This document shows positions 16,198 through 24,460 of a DNA stretch of 43,074 nucleotides, one piece after another. Both the position numbers and the translations under genes were made by a program. This stretch comes from Burkholderiales bacterium (GTDB lineage: Bacteria; Pseudomonadota; Gammaproteobacteria; Burkholderiales; Burkholderiaceae_C). Within the stretch, counting starts at the first letter, position 1. Each line of letters opens with the position of its first letter. Under the pieces are notes generated by a model. That model worked only from the letters and a program-made list of their open reading frames with translations, was not told where the DNA came from and searched no databases. Location of the stretch: assembly GCA_947448955.1 (NCBI GenBank), contig CANFPU010000015.1, forward strand, positions 1 to 43,074. The letters are read 5' to 3'.

Positions 16198-17142
16198 ATG
16201 AAGCATCTTCAAAAGGCGCTGATCGGCGCCGCCACGCTGGCACTGAGCCTGTCGGCCATCGCCCAGCAGACCTGGTTTCCGAGCAAGTTCGGCGCCGCCG
16301 ACGAGCTGGGTTCTGCCAACTACCTGACCCCTGCCTTGGCGCTTGAGGCTTCCAAGCTGGTCAAGACCGGCAAGACCTATTCGCTGGGCATCACCGTCAA
16401 CACCACCACGCCCGCCTACCCGCCGCGTACCTGCTCGATCTACATCGTGCAGCCTGGCCAGCAAGGCGGATCCGAAGGGCTCGGGCCTACCAAGACGACC
16501 TACAACGACGACATCCTGAACTGCTGGACCGGCATCGGCACGCAGATCGACGGTCTGGGCCACATCGGCGTCGGCGAGCGCTACTACAACGGCAACAAGT
16601 GGCAGGACTTTGCCAACATCGGCGGGCTGAAGAAGCTGGGCGCCGACAAGATCCCGCCTTTCGTTGCCCGCGGCGTGCTGCTGGACATGGCCGCCTACTA
16701 CGGCGTGGACATGCTCAAGGAGGGCACCGCGTTCAACAAGGCCGAGATCGAGGGCGCGGCCAAGAAGCAGGGCGTCGAAATCCGCCAGGGCGACGTGGTG
16801 ATCTTCCACACCGGCTGGCTGAGCATCATCGACAAGGATCCCAAGCGCTTTGGCTCGGTCGAACCCGGCCTGGGCCGCGAGGGCGCTCGCTACCTGGTGA
16901 GCAAAAACGTCGTCGCGGTCGGCGCCGACACCTGGGCGCTCGAGGTCATCCCGTTCGAGCAGGGCGCGGGTGTGTTCGAGGTGCACCAGATCCTGCTGCC
17001 AATGGGCGGCACCTACATCCTGGAGAACATCAACACCGCCGAACTGGCCAAGGACAAGGCCTATGAGTTCATGTTCGTGCTGGGCCAGAACAAGTACCAG
17101 GGTTCGGTGCAGTCGATGATCAATCCGGTGGCGATCCGCTAG
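16198..17142 (+). CDS. Secreted cyclase-family (kynurenine formamidase-like) hydrolase
   Basis: Protein of the Cyclase family PF04199, whose known members are metal-dependent amidases such as kynurenine formamidase. It has 314 residues. The start MKHLQKALIGAATLALSLSAIAQQ is a Sec signal peptide, so it should act in the periplasm. Start chosen at 16198, not 16192, because AGGA at 16187-16190 is then about 7 bases away. The metal motif, HxGTHxDxPxH in the classic enzymes, reads GIGTQIDGLGH at residues 112-122: Asp118 and His122 are kept and two histidines replaced, as seen in a longer-protein branch of the family. Later conserved parts are FHTGW and VGADTWALEV. It follows the cassette C binding protein by 245 bases. 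Confidence 0.82.
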   Translation: MKHLQKALIGAATLALSLSAIAQQTWFPSKFGAADELGSANYLTPALALEASKLVKTGKTYSLGITVNTTTPAYPPRTCSIYIVQPGQQGGSEGLGPTKTTYNDDILNCWTGIGTQIDGLGHIGVGERYYNGNKWQDFANIGGLKKLGADKIPPFVARGVLLDMAAYYGVDMLKEGTAFNKAEIEGAAKKQGVEIRQGDVVIFHTGWLSIIDKDPKRFGSVEPGLGREGARYLVSKNVVAVGADTWALEVIPFEQGAGVFEVHQILLPMGGTYILENINTAELAKDKAYEFMFVLGQNKYQGSVQSMINPVAIR

Positions 17143-17154
17143 GCCAGCAAAGTC

Positions 17155-17182
17155 GCGGGCGGGCGGCCACCAGCCCGTCCGC
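17155..17182 (+). terminator. Possible terminator-like hairpin after the cyclase gene
   Basis: GCGGGCGGGC, 8-base loop, GCCCGTCCGC: a 10-bp stem with one G-U pair, 12 bases after the cyclase stop. No T-run follows, so intrinsic termination is uncertain. Confidence 0.35.
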
Positions 17183-17221
17183 CACTGGCCGATTCTGCCC
17201 ATGCGGCCTGCCGACGAAGAC

Positions 17222-17374
17222 ATGCATGGTATGGAGCTTCAGTTCACCGAAAAAGTGCCTCTACTGCGAATGGTGATCTTGATCGCCTCCCCGGTCATCG
17301 GGCTGTGGCTGCTGAGCCGCGTGTCGCCGGTCATGCCGCTGCGCCAAGCTGACCCCATGAACTCGATCCACTGA
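17222..17374 (+). CDS. Small single-pass membrane protein ORF coupled to ruvC
   Basis: An unrecognised 50-residue ORF (an internal ATG at 17231 would give 47). It has a short polar N-terminus, one hydrophobic segment, roughly [21 protein letters not shown] (residues 14-34), and a basic-polar tail. Its TGA stop overlaps the ruvC ATG by one base (TGATG, 17372-17376), a translational-coupling arrangement that also explains why ruvC has no Shine-Dalgarno of its own. A weak GAAGA precedes the ATG. Coding status is unproven; it could be a leader ORF for ruvC or chance. Confidence 0.35.
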   Translation: MHGMELQFTEKVPLLRMVILIASPVIGLWLLSRVSPVMPLRQADPMNSIH

Positions 17375-17916
17375 TGCGAATCTTGGGCATTGATCCCGGG
17401 TTGCAGCGCACCGGCTTCGGCGTGATCGAGATCGAAGGCTCGCGGCTGCAGTACGTGGCCAGCGGCACGATCAGCACACTCGAACTCGCGCGCGGCAACC
17501 TGCCAGGGCGCATCAAGCTGATCTACGAAGGCGTGGCCGAGGTCAAGCGGCGCTACCAGCCGCAGGCAGCGTCGGTGGAGATCGTCTTCGTCAACGTCAA
17601 CCCCCAGTCCACGCTGCTGCTGGGCCAAGCCCGCGGCGCGGCGCTGGCCGCGCTGGTCAGCGACGACATGCCGGTGGCCGAGTACACCGCGCTGCAAATG
17701 AAAAAAGCAGTGGTCGGTCACGGCTTGGCCAACAAGAGCCAGATCCAGGAGATGGTGATGCGCCTGCTCAAACTGCCCGGTCTGCCAGGCAAGGACGCCG
17801 CCGATGCGCTGGGCTTGGCCATCACCCACGCCCATGCAGCACGCAGCTTCGAGGTCCTGGCGGGTGCCAACACGCCGCGCAGCCATGCGCAGTTCAAGGC
17901 CGGCCGCAGCTATTGA
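17374..17916 (+). CDS. ruvC: Holliday junction resolvase RuvC
   Basis: Dimeric endonuclease that cuts Holliday junctions during recombinational repair, working with RuvAB. The 180-residue protein matches the family length and begins [19 protein letters not shown], with catalytic Asp7. The next acidic residue lies in [24 protein letters not shown], and the C-terminal pair lies in [16 protein letters not shown]. The basic [11 protein letters not shown]-type helix (here [11 protein letters not shown]) is present. ruvA and ruvB are not in the window downstream, where a dienelactone hydrolase-family gene follows instead. Confidence 0.97.
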   Translation: MRILGIDPGLQRTGFGVIEIEGSRLQYVASGTISTLELARGNLPGRIKLIYEGVAEVKRRYQPQAASVEIVFVNVNPQSTLLLGQARGAALAALVSDDMPVAEYTALQMKKAVVGHGLANKSQIQEMVMRLLKLPGLPGKDAADALGLAITHAHAARSFEVLAGANTPRSHAQFKAGRSY

Positions 17917-17954
17917 ACCAGGCCGGCTGGCAACGTCAGCATTGAACCATCGCG

Positions 17955-18038
17955 TCACCTATCCCATCACCTATCCCATCACCCATCCCATTACCCACGC
18001 CATCACCCACGCCATCACCCACCCCATCACCTAAACCA
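17955..18038. repeat. Seven-copy 12-bp tandem repeat between ruvC and the hydrolase gene
   Basis: Seven 12-base units with consensus TCACCYAYSCCA run head to tail within the 145-bp gap 17917-18061. The period is constant and only positions 2, 6 and 8-10 vary. The top strand is pyrimidine-rich, and no Shine-Dalgarno is visible for the hydrolase that starts 24 bases later. There are no unique spacers, so it is not a CRISPR array. Translation in frame would give THPITYPIT-type repeats, but no start or gene context supports a protein. Confidence 0.85.
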
Positions 18039-18061
18039 TTCCCTAGCCCTCCCAAACCGAC

Positions 18062-18769
18062 ATGAGCGACCCTGTGCACACCCAATGGATCAACCTCCCC
18101 ACAGCCAGCGGCGGGATCGACGCCTATCTGGCGCTGCCACCGGGGGGCCGCGGCCCCGGACTGCTGCTGCTGCAAGAAATCTTCGGCGTCAACGAGCACA
18201 TCCGCGCGGTGGCGGAACAGTACGCGTTGGCGGGTTTCGTGGTGCTCGCGCCCGACGTGTTCTGGCGTCAAGCGCCGCGCGTCGAACTCGGCTACGAAGG
18301 GGACGATCGACAGCGCGGCGTGGCGCTGGCCGGTGCGCTGCAACCCGCGGAGCTGCAGGCCGACCTGCAGACCGCAGTGGCAGCACTTCGCGCCCGGCCT
18401 GAAGTGGCTGGGGCCAAAGTTGGCGCGATAGGCTACTGCTTGGGGGGTCGGTTGGCCTACAACGTGGCCGCACTGACCGACGTTGATGCTGCGGTGGCCT
18501 ACTACGGCGGCGGCATCGCTGGCCAGTTGGCGCTGGCCCCGAAAGTGCGTTGTCCGATCCAGTTCCACTTCGCCGGCAGCGACGCCCATATCCCACCGGA
18601 GGCAGTGGCTGCGGTACGCACCGCATTTGCCGACCAGCACGCCGAGGTTCACGAGTACCCCGGTTCGCTGCACGGCTTCAATTGCTGGGCCAGGTCTAGC
18701 TACCACGCCCAGAGCAGTGCGCTCGCGCTGGGGCGCAGCCTGGGTTTTCTGTCACAGCATCTGTTCTGA
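18062..18769 (+). CDS. Dienelactone hydrolase family protein
   Basis: Alpha/beta-hydrolase of the DLH family, 235 residues, cytoplasmic. The catalytic residues line up with those of Pseudomonas dienelactone hydrolase: Glu39 in LLQEIFGVN, nucleophile Cys126 in GYCLGG, Asp174 in AGSDAHIP and His204 in SLHGFNCW. The cysteine nucleophile instead of serine is characteristic. Real DLH acts on 4-carboxymethylenebutenolide in chlorocatechol breakdown, but most genomic paralogues are of unknown substrate, and there are no catechol genes nearby. The start has no clear ribosome-binding site. Confidence 0.9.
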   Translation: MSDPVHTQWINLPTASGGIDAYLALPPGGRGPGLLLLQEIFGVNEHIRAVAEQYALAGFVVLAPDVFWRQAPRVELGYEGDDRQRGVALAGALQPAELQADLQTAVAALRARPEVAGAKVGAIGYCLGGRLAYNVAALTDVDAAVAYYGGGIAGQLALAPKVRCPIQFHFAGSDAHIPPEAVAAVRTAFADQHAEVHEYPGSLHGFNCWARSSYHAQSSALALGRSLGFLSQHLF

Positions 18770-18795
18770 AGACGCGGCGTCTGAGGCCCGTCCCA

Positions 18796-18981
18796 CTACA
18801 GCATCAGCGCCAACCGCTCGAGAATCAGCACGCCAAAGAATCCCGCCGCGGCGATCAGTGCCCATTTCAGGATCTTCACACCGCGGCGGCGCCAGACCGC
18901 ATCACCGGTGCCCACGCCCATCGCAAAGCACAGCACGCAGCCGAGCAACAGCAAGCCGAAGACGAGGCGGAACATCAGCAT
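18796..18981 (-). CDS. Small two-segment membrane protein downstream of lpxC
   Basis: Unrecognised 61-residue protein (59 if the second ATG at 18975 is used). It contains two hydrophobic stretches, FRLVFGLLLLGCVLCFAMGVG and LKWALIAAAGFFGVLILERL, separated by a basic loop WRRRGVKI: a helical hairpin with positive-inside loop. It lies 91 bases after lpxC on the same strand and could be the last gene of the dcw transcript. No Shine-Dalgarno is obvious. The frame stays open further upstream, but that part is arginine-rich and unlike a signal peptide. Confidence 0.6.
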   Translation of the reverse strand: MLMFRLVFGLLLLGCVLCFAMGVGTGDAVWRRRGVKILKWALIAAAGFFGVLILERLALML

Positions 18982-19023
18982 CTGGCGGAAGCTATTTGTG
19001 CCGCGCCGGGCCGCGCCAAGCCG

Positions 19024-19068
19024 GACCCTCCCCTTTGAGCGGGAGACCGCGAGACGGTGTTGAGGGTC
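19024..19068 (-). terminator. Possible hairpin after lpxC
   Basis: Outer arms GACCCTC and GAGGGTC pair over 7 bp; an inner ACCG/CGGT stem with a 5-base loop lies between. It starts 4 bases past the lpxC stop, at the end of the dcw cluster. No U-tract follows, so terminator function is uncertain. Confidence 0.3.
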
Positions 19069-19072
19069 ACCA

Positions 19073-20008
19073 TCACCAGGCCGGCGCCAAATCGGCAAAG
19101 CCAGCAGGCGCCAGCGATGAATCGTGGAAGCTGACGATCTCCCAGGCCTGCGGCTGCGACAGCAGCTCCCGCAACAGCAGGTTGTTCAGCGCATGCCCGC
19201 TCTTGAAGCCGGTGTAATGCGCCAGCATCGGGTGACCGACGTTGTACAGGTCACCGATCGCATCGAGAATCTTGTGCTTGACGAACTCATCGTCGTAGCG
19301 CAGCCCGCCGCTGTTGAGCACCCGCGAGTCGTCGACCACGATCGCGTTGTCCATGCTGCCGCCCAGCGTCAGCCCGCGTGAGCGCATCGCCTCCACATCC
19401 TTGGTGAAGCCAAAGGTGCGGGCGCGCGCGATGTCTCGCTTGTAGCGCCCGGACCCCATGTCGAAGCTCACGCGCTGTCCGGTGGCGTCGACGGCCGGAT
19501 GGTCAAAATCGATCTCAAAACTGAGCTTGAAGCCGTGGCAGGGTTCGAGCCTGGCCCACATCAGACGCTTGCCCTCGCCTTGGCGAACTTCCACGGTCTG
19601 CTTGACCCGCAGAAAGCGCTTGGGCTGGTCCTGCAGCGCAATGCCTGCGCTCTGCAGCAAAAAGACAAAGCTGGCCGCGGAGCCGTCGAGGATAGGCACC
19701 TCGTCGGCAGTGATGTCGACCTGGAGGTTGTCAAGGCCCAAGCCGCAACAAGCCGACATCAGATGCTCGATGGTCTGCACCTTGGGCGCACCGGGATCCC
19801 CGCCGACCGAAATCGTCGAGGCCATGCGGGTGTCGCTGATCGAGTCACAGCGAACCGAAATGTCCACCGGCACGGCCAGATCGACGCGGCGAAAAACGAT
19901 GCCGCTGTCGACGGCTGCGGGCCGCAACGTCAACTCGACTTTTTGGCCACTGTGCAGACCCACACCGACGGCGCGGGTGATCGACTTGAGGGTGCGTTGC
20001 TGCAACAT
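19073..20008 (-). CDS. lpxC: UDP-3-O-acyl-N-acetylglucosamine deacetylase LpxC
   Basis: Zinc enzyme of the committed step of lipid A synthesis, cytoplasmic, 311 residues. The start [21 protein letters not shown] is the normal family N-terminus, which is why I reject longer starts in the same open frame. Zinc and catalytic residues are all visible: Glu81-His82 in TIEHLMSA, His245 and Asp249 in [10 protein letters not shown], and His272 in GHALNN. It is the last gene of the dcw block, 82 bases after ftsZ; that gap holds a 7-bp hairpin with a 3-base loop (20061-20077). Confidence 0.97.
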   Translation of the reverse strand: MLQQRTLKSITRAVGVGLHSGQKVELTLRPAAVDSGIVFRRVDLAVPVDISVRCDSISDTRMASTISVGGDPGAPKVQTIEHLMSACCGLGLDNLQVDITADEVPILDGSAASFVFLLQSAGIALQDQPKRFLRVKQTVEVRQGEGKRLMWARLEPCHGFKLSFEIDFDHPAVDATGQRVSFDMGSGRYKRDIARARTFGFTKDVEAMRSRGLTLGGSMDNAIVVDDSRVLNSGGLRYDDEFVKHKILDAIGDLYNVGHPMLAHYTGFKSGHALNNLLLRELLSQPQAWEIVSFHDSSLAPAGFADLAPAW

Positions 20009-20060
20009 GGGGGACCATTTTCGTCGATTCGACATCAGCACCGGCAGCGTCTCAACAACC

Positions 20061-20077
20061 GCCCCCGACACGGGAGC
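20061..20077 (-). repeat. Triloop hairpin between ftsZ and lpxC
   Basis: On the coding strand GCTCCCG, loop TGT, CGGGGGC: 7 pairs including one G-U, 13 bases past the ftsZ stop. No T-run follows. It could shape the ratio of ftsZ to lpxC message; that is inference. Confidence 0.35.
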
Positions 20078-20090
20078 GGCATCGACGCCA

Positions 20091-21287
20091 TCAATCGGCT
20101 TGCTTGCGCAGGAACGCTGGTATCTCGATCTCGTCCATACCATTCGACGACAAGGCCTCGACCTTGGCTGCCGCTTGGGTACGCGGCGAACGCCAGACGC
20201 TGGGCGTACTCAATGCGCTGTAGTCGCCGCGTCCAACGCCGGCCGGCTTGCCGACCGTGACATTGAGAATGGGCAGGTTGTCGGTGCCGGTGCGCAGGGT
20301 GGGCTGCACCACGGTCAGCGGTGGCTGCTGCCGGGTCCGCGACAAACCGGTGGCGATCACCGTGACGCGCAGTTGGTCGCCAAGGCTCTCGTCGTAGGCT
20401 GCGCCGTAGATCACATGGGCGTCCTCAGCGGCAAAACGGCGGATGGTGTTCATCGCCGCACGGCTCTCCATCAACTTGAAATTGGCCTTGCTCGCCGCGA
20501 TCAGCACCAACACGCCTCTGGCACCTGACAGGTCGATGCCCTCCAGCAAGGGACAAGCCACCGCCGCCTCCGCCGCCTTGTTGGCACGGTCAGGACCACC
20601 GGCCACCGCCGTGCCCATCATCGCCTTGCCAGGCTCGCTCATCACGGTCTTGACGTCCTCGAAGTCAACATTGACCAGACCGTGCATGTGGATGATGTCG
20701 CTGATGCCGCCCACCGCGTTCTTCAGCACGTCGTTGGCATGGGCAAAGGCCTGGTCCTGCGTCACGTCATCGCCCAGCACATCGAGCAGCTTCTCATTGA
20801 GCACCACGATCAGGCTGTCGACATTGGCCTCGAGCTCGGTCGTGCCAGAGTCGGCCTGGTTCATTCGACGGGGGCCTTCGAATTCGAAGGGCTTGGTGAC
20901 CACACCCACCGTCAGGATGCCCATCTCCTTGGCAATGCGCGCAACGATCGGCGCCGCCCCGGTACCCGTGCCGCCGCCCATGCCGGCAGTGATGAACACC
21001 ATGTGCGCGCCTTCAAGCGAAGCGCGTACGCGACTTTCGGCTTCCTCGGCAGCAAGCCGCCCTTTGTCAGGTTTGCCACCGGCACCCAGACCGTTGTCAC
21101 CGAGCTGGATCAGCTGGTGGGCGCTGCTGCGGTTGAGCGCTTGCGCATCGGTGTTGGCACAGACGAACTCAACGCCCTGCACCCCCTGGCTGATCATGTG
21201 CTCGACGGCATTGCTGCCGCCGCCGCCCACGCCCACCACCTTGATGCGGGTCCCTTGGTCGAATTCTTCGATCATCTCGATAGGCAT
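20091..21287 (-). CDS. ftsZ: Cell division GTPase FtsZ
   Basis: Tubulin homologue that polymerises at midcell and organises the divisome. 398 residues. Tubulin signature GGGTGTG is at residues 104-110, and the T7 synergy loop region [13 protein letters not shown] starts at 206. The C-terminal peptide [14 protein letters not shown] (385-398), which binds FtsA and ZipA, is intact. Start set at 21287 by AAAGGAG about 7 bases upstream; an earlier in-frame start would place the site inside the gene. The 99-bp gap after ftsA contains this site and a small GGACG/CGTCC stem (21354-21369). Confidence 0.98.
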   Translation of the reverse strand: MPIEMIEEFDQGTRIKVVGVGGGGSNAVEHMISQGVQGVEFVCANTDAQALNRSSAHQLIQLGDNGLGAGGKPDKGRLAAEEAESRVRASLEGAHMVFITAGMGGGTGTGAAPIVARIAKEMGILTVGVVTKPFEFEGPRRMNQADSGTTELEANVDSLIVVLNEKLLDVLGDDVTQDQAFAHANDVLKNAVGGISDIIHMHGLVNVDFEDVKTVMSEPGKAMMGTAVAGGPDRANKAAEAAVACPLLEGIDLSGARGVLVLIAASKANFKLMESRAAMNTIRRFAAEDAHVIYGAAYDESLGDQLRVTVIATGLSRTRQQPPLTVVQPTLRTGTDNLPILNVTVGKPAGVGRGDYSALSTPSVWRSPRTQAAAKVEALSSNGMDEIEIPAFLRKQAD

Positions 21288-21386
21288 GTCAATCTCCTTT
21301 TTCGTCGTCAAGCGGTTGCCAATGAAAACTCTGTTGTCAAATCAAAGAGCGCAGGACGGGTCATCGTCCCGGTGATACGGAAAACG

Positions 21387-22619
21387 TCAAAAATTACCTA
21401 GAAACCAGTCTTTGGCGCGGCCGAAGAAGGTCTGAACCGACCCTGCCTGCAACGCCACTTTCTGCCCACGCGCTCTCGCTGCGCGGGCTTCTTCGAGCAA
21501 GCCCATCACCGTGGCCGAGCGCGGGTTGGCCACCATGTCGAACAGCGGGCCGTTGTAGGTCGGCAAGCCCTTGCGGACGGGCTTGAGAAAGATGTCTTCG
21601 CCGAGCTCGACCATGCCAGGCATCACCGAGGTGCCACCGGTGATCACGATGCCCGATGACAGCAGCTCTTCGTAGCCCGATTCGCGGATCACCTGATGCA
21701 CCAGCGAATAGATCTCTTCGACCCGTGGCTCGATCACACCTGCCAACGCCTGGCGTGATAACAAGCGTGGCGCGCGGTCGCCCAAGCCGGGCACTTCAAG
21801 GTTCTCACTCGGGTCGGCCAGCATCTGTTTGGCCACGCCGTACTCGACCTTGATCTCCTCGGCGTCCTTGGTCGGCGTGCGAAGCGCCATGGCAATGTCG
21901 CTGGTGATCAGGTCACCGGCGATCGGGATCACCGCGGTGTGCCGGATCGAACCCTCGGTGTAGATGCTGACGTCGGTGGTGCCGGCGCCGATGTCGACCA
22001 GCGCGACGCCGAGCATCTTTTCGTCTTCGGTCAGCACGGCTGCGGCACTGGCACTGGGGTTGAGCACCAGGCGATCCACCTCGAGACCGCAGCGGCGCAC
22101 GCATTTGAGGATGTTCTCGGCGGCACTCTGGGCACCGGTGACGATGTGAACCCTGACCTCGAGCCGGCTGCCACTCATGCCCACGGGCTCTCTGACCTCA
22201 TGGTTGTCGATCACGAACTCCTGCGGCTCGACCAGCAACAGACGTTGGTCGTTCGGAATGTTGATCGCCTTGGCGGTCTCGACAACTCGGTGTACGTCCA
22301 GCGGCGTGACTTCTCGGTTGTCGCGAACGATCACCATGCCGGTTGAGTTCTGGCCTCGAATGTGACTGCCGGTGATGCCGGTGTAGACCCGCTCAATCTT
22401 GCAGGCGGCCATCATCTCGGCCTCTTTCAGTGCGGCCTGGATGCTCTGCACCGTGGCATCGATGTTGACCACCACGCCGCGCTTGAGGCCATGTGACGAG
22501 GCCACGCCCAGACCGGCCAGTCTGAGCTCGCCCGATGGCATCACCTCGGCGGCCACCACCATCACCTTGGCAGTGCCGATATCGAGTCCAACGATCAAGT
22601 CCTTGTATTCTTTGGCCAT
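21387..22619 (-). CDS. ftsA: Cell division protein FtsA
   Basis: Actin-like ATPase, 410 residues, that tethers FtsZ to the membrane and recruits later division proteins. The phosphate-1 loop is IVGLDIGTAKVMV near residues 9-21, the second phosphate loop is LVDIGAGTTDVSIY and the adenosine motif IVITGGTSVMPGM. The C-terminal VQTFFGRAKDWFLGNF is the amphipathic membrane-targeting helix. It lies 20 bases after ftsQ. Confidence 0.98.
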   Translation of the reverse strand: MAKEYKDLIVGLDIGTAKVMVVAAEVMPSGELRLAGLGVASSHGLKRGVVVNIDATVQSIQAALKEAEMMAACKIERVYTGITGSHIRGQNSTGMVIVRDNREVTPLDVHRVVETAKAINIPNDQRLLLVEPQEFVIDNHEVREPVGMSGSRLEVRVHIVTGAQSAAENILKCVRRCGLEVDRLVLNPSASAAAVLTEDEKMLGVALVDIGAGTTDVSIYTEGSIRHTAVIPIAGDLITSDIAMALRTPTKDAEEIKVEYGVAKQMLADPSENLEVPGLGDRAPRLLSRQALAGVIEPRVEEIYSLVHQVIRESGYEELLSSGIVITGGTSVMPGMVELGEDIFLKPVRKGLPTYNGPLFDMVANPRSATVMGLLEEARAARARGQKVALQAGSVQTFFGRAKDWFLGNF

Positions 22620-22639
22620 GGGTGGGCGGTCTCCAGTGT

Positions 22640-23443
22640 CTAGCGTTTGGCCGGCTTGGCTGCCGGCGCATAGGTGACGCCCTTCAGGCGCAGTGCAAAT
22701 CCATCGGCGTGACGCAAGTCGGCCGACGCCAAGGCCTGCTGAAAGCGCGCACCCACTCGGGGCATGGTGCGGACAAAGTGCTCGGTGCGGCTGACGACCT
22801 CGTCGTCACTGCCACGACCAAGCTCGATCGTCGCGCCCTTGTCAAGTTCGGCGCGCCAAGAGCCGCGCGCTGACAGTGTTAGCAACACCAAGTCACCCGC
22901 ATTCAAAGGCGCGAGCAAGACGCTGAGTCGACGATGCATCGCGAGCATCTGCGGCGCACTGCCTTCGGGGCCGGACAAACTCGGCAGTTCGTCGTCTTCG
23001 ACATCACCCACGTTGGCTTCGAAGACCTCGCCGAAGCTGTTGACCAGACGATCGTTGCCATCCGCACCGGCCCACAACGCAACCGGCTGGTGCTCCTCGA
23101 GTTGCACCGACAGTCGCAATGGCCAGGTCCGGCGAACTACAGCACGGCGCACCCAAGGCACCGACTCGAAAGCGGCCCGGCACTCCTGCAGATCGATCGT
23201 CAGAAAGTTACCGCTCAATCGGTGCAAAACGTTGGCCCGCAACGTGCTCTCGCTGTTGCGCGTGACCTGGCCCTCGACCCGCAAGCCCTGGAGCGCCAAC
23301 ACCGGCAGCCTCGAAGCCCACCACAGCGCGACCGCGCAGGCGGCCAGCGCGACCAGAGCAAACAGCACGTCGGCGGTGGCTTGCATCAGGCGCACCTCGG
23401 CCGGCAGGCTGATCGGGGCGACGAACGGGGTGGCGCGGGTCAT
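22640..23443 (-). CDS. ftsQ: Cell division protein FtsQ
   Basis: Bitopic inner-membrane divisome protein that connects FtsB and FtsL to the rest of the complex. 267 residues: a short cytoplasmic N-terminus, a transmembrane helix at about 25-43 (VLFALVALAACAVALWW), the POTRA domain opening LPVLALQGLRVEGQV and closing with FESVPWVRRAVVRRTWPLRLSVQLEEHQPVALW, then the beta domain. The basic tail APAAKPAKR is ordinary for the family. Six bases separate it from ddl. Confidence 0.96.
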   Translation of the reverse strand: MTRATPFVAPISLPAEVRLMQATADVLFALVALAACAVALWWASRLPVLALQGLRVEGQVTRNSESTLRANVLHRLSGNFLTIDLQECRAAFESVPWVRRAVVRRTWPLRLSVQLEEHQPVALWAGADGNDRLVNSFGEVFEANVGDVEDDELPSLSGPEGSAPQMLAMHRRLSVLLAPLNAGDLVLLTLSARGSWRAELDKGATIELGRGSDDEVVSRTEHFVRTMPRVGARFQQALASADLRHADGFALRLKGVTYAPAAKPAKR

Positions 23444-23449
23444 GGCGGG

Positions 23450-24460
23450 TCAGGCGCGCGGTCCGTCTGCAGGCCTGGTGCCCGCAACATGGTCCAGGGT
23501 TGCGGTCGACAGCAGGTACAGGCAAAGCTGCTCGTAAGAAATACCTGCCGCACGGGCTGACATCGGCACCAACGAGTGGCCGGTCATGCCGGGCGAGGTA
23601 TTCATCTCAAGCAGGAAGGGCTGGCGGTCGCTGGCGCGCACCATCAGGTCAGCGCGACCCCAGCCGCGACAACCCAATGCCCGGTAAGCGGCCACCACGA
23701 TGCGCTGGATTTCACGCTCTTCGGCCGCCGGCAGGCCACTCGGACAGAGATAGGACGTGTCGTCGGTGAAGTATTTGTTCTGGTAGTCGTACTTGCCCTC
23801 GGGCGCGACGATGCGGACCACTGGCAAGGCCCTGGCTTGGGCGCCGCTGCCAATCACCGGACAGGTCAGTTCTTCGCCTTCGATGAAGGCCTCGCACAGC
23901 AAGTCGGGGTCGTAAGTGGTGGCCAGTGTCACCGCGTCGCCGAGGTCGGAATAGCCACGGACCTTGGTGATACCGATCGACGAGCCTTCGCGCGGCGGCT
24001 TGACGATCAACGGCAGACCGAGTTCGTCGGGCACGGCACGCAAGCGCTCGCGCGATTGTTCGTCGGCGTCCAACCAGACAAAGCGCGGCGTTGGCAACCC
24101 GACCGCGCCCCAGAGGCGCTTGGTCATGGTCTTGTCCATCGCGACCGCCGACGCCATCACGCCAGAACCGGTGTAGGGGATCGCCATCAATTCCAGCGCA
24201 CCTTGCACCGTGCCGTCCTCGCCATGGCGGCCGTGCAGCGCGATAAAGACCCGGTCGAAACCCTCGCGCTTCAAATCACCCAGATCGCGACTGGCCGGGT
24301 CGAAGGCCTGCGCATTGACGCCTTGGCTGCGCAGCGCGGCGAGCACGCCGCCACCCGACAGCAGGGAGATCTCGCGCTCCGCGCTGCGACCGCCCAGCAA
24401 CACGGCGACCCGGCCCAGCGCCGCAGCGCTTACCGGCGGTAACGAGTAGGTCGCCATCAT
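23450..24460 (-). CDS. ddl: D-alanine--D-alanine ligase
   Basis: ATP-grasp enzyme that makes D-Ala-D-Ala for the pentapeptide, cytoplasmic, 336 residues. Motifs: [19 protein letters not shown] near residues 18-36, [10 protein letters not shown] in the ATP-grasp loop, [17 protein letters not shown] as the omega loop, and the metal-binding [23 protein letters not shown] use the ATG at 24460, which overlaps the murC stop as ATGA; a second ATG follows immediately at 24457. Slightly longer than the usual 300-330 because of the N-terminus and the C-terminal [14 protein letters not shown]. Confidence 0.96.
   Translation of the reverse strand: MMATYSLPPVSAAALGRVAVLLGGRSAEREISLLSGGGVLAALRSQGVNAQAFDPASRDLGDLKREGFDRVFIALHGRHGEDGTVQGALELMAIPYTGSGVMASAVAMDKTMTKRLWGAVGLPTPRFVWLDADEQSRERLRAVPDELGLPLIVKPPREGSSIGITKVRGYSDLGDAVTLATTYDPDLLCEAFIEGEELTCPVIGSGAQARALPVVRIVAPEGKYDYQNKYFTDDTSYLCPSGLPAAEEREIQRIVVAAYRALGCRGWGRADLMVRASDRQPFLLEMNTSPGMTGHSLVPMSARAAGISYEQLCLYLLSTATLDHVAGTRPADGPRA

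Noticed and set aside
17955-18038. CRISPR array
   Set aside because: Contiguous 12-bp units without spacers and no cas genes nearby.
17936-18706. Long minus-strand frame ending in GDGIGDGVGDG repeats
   Set aside because: It is the antisense of the hydrolase gene read through the 12-bp repeat; no start context or family similarity.
21335-21340. Perfect TTGACA (minus strand) upstream of ftsZ as a promoter
   Set aside because: No acceptable -10 sequence at 15-19 bases; not enough to call a promoter.
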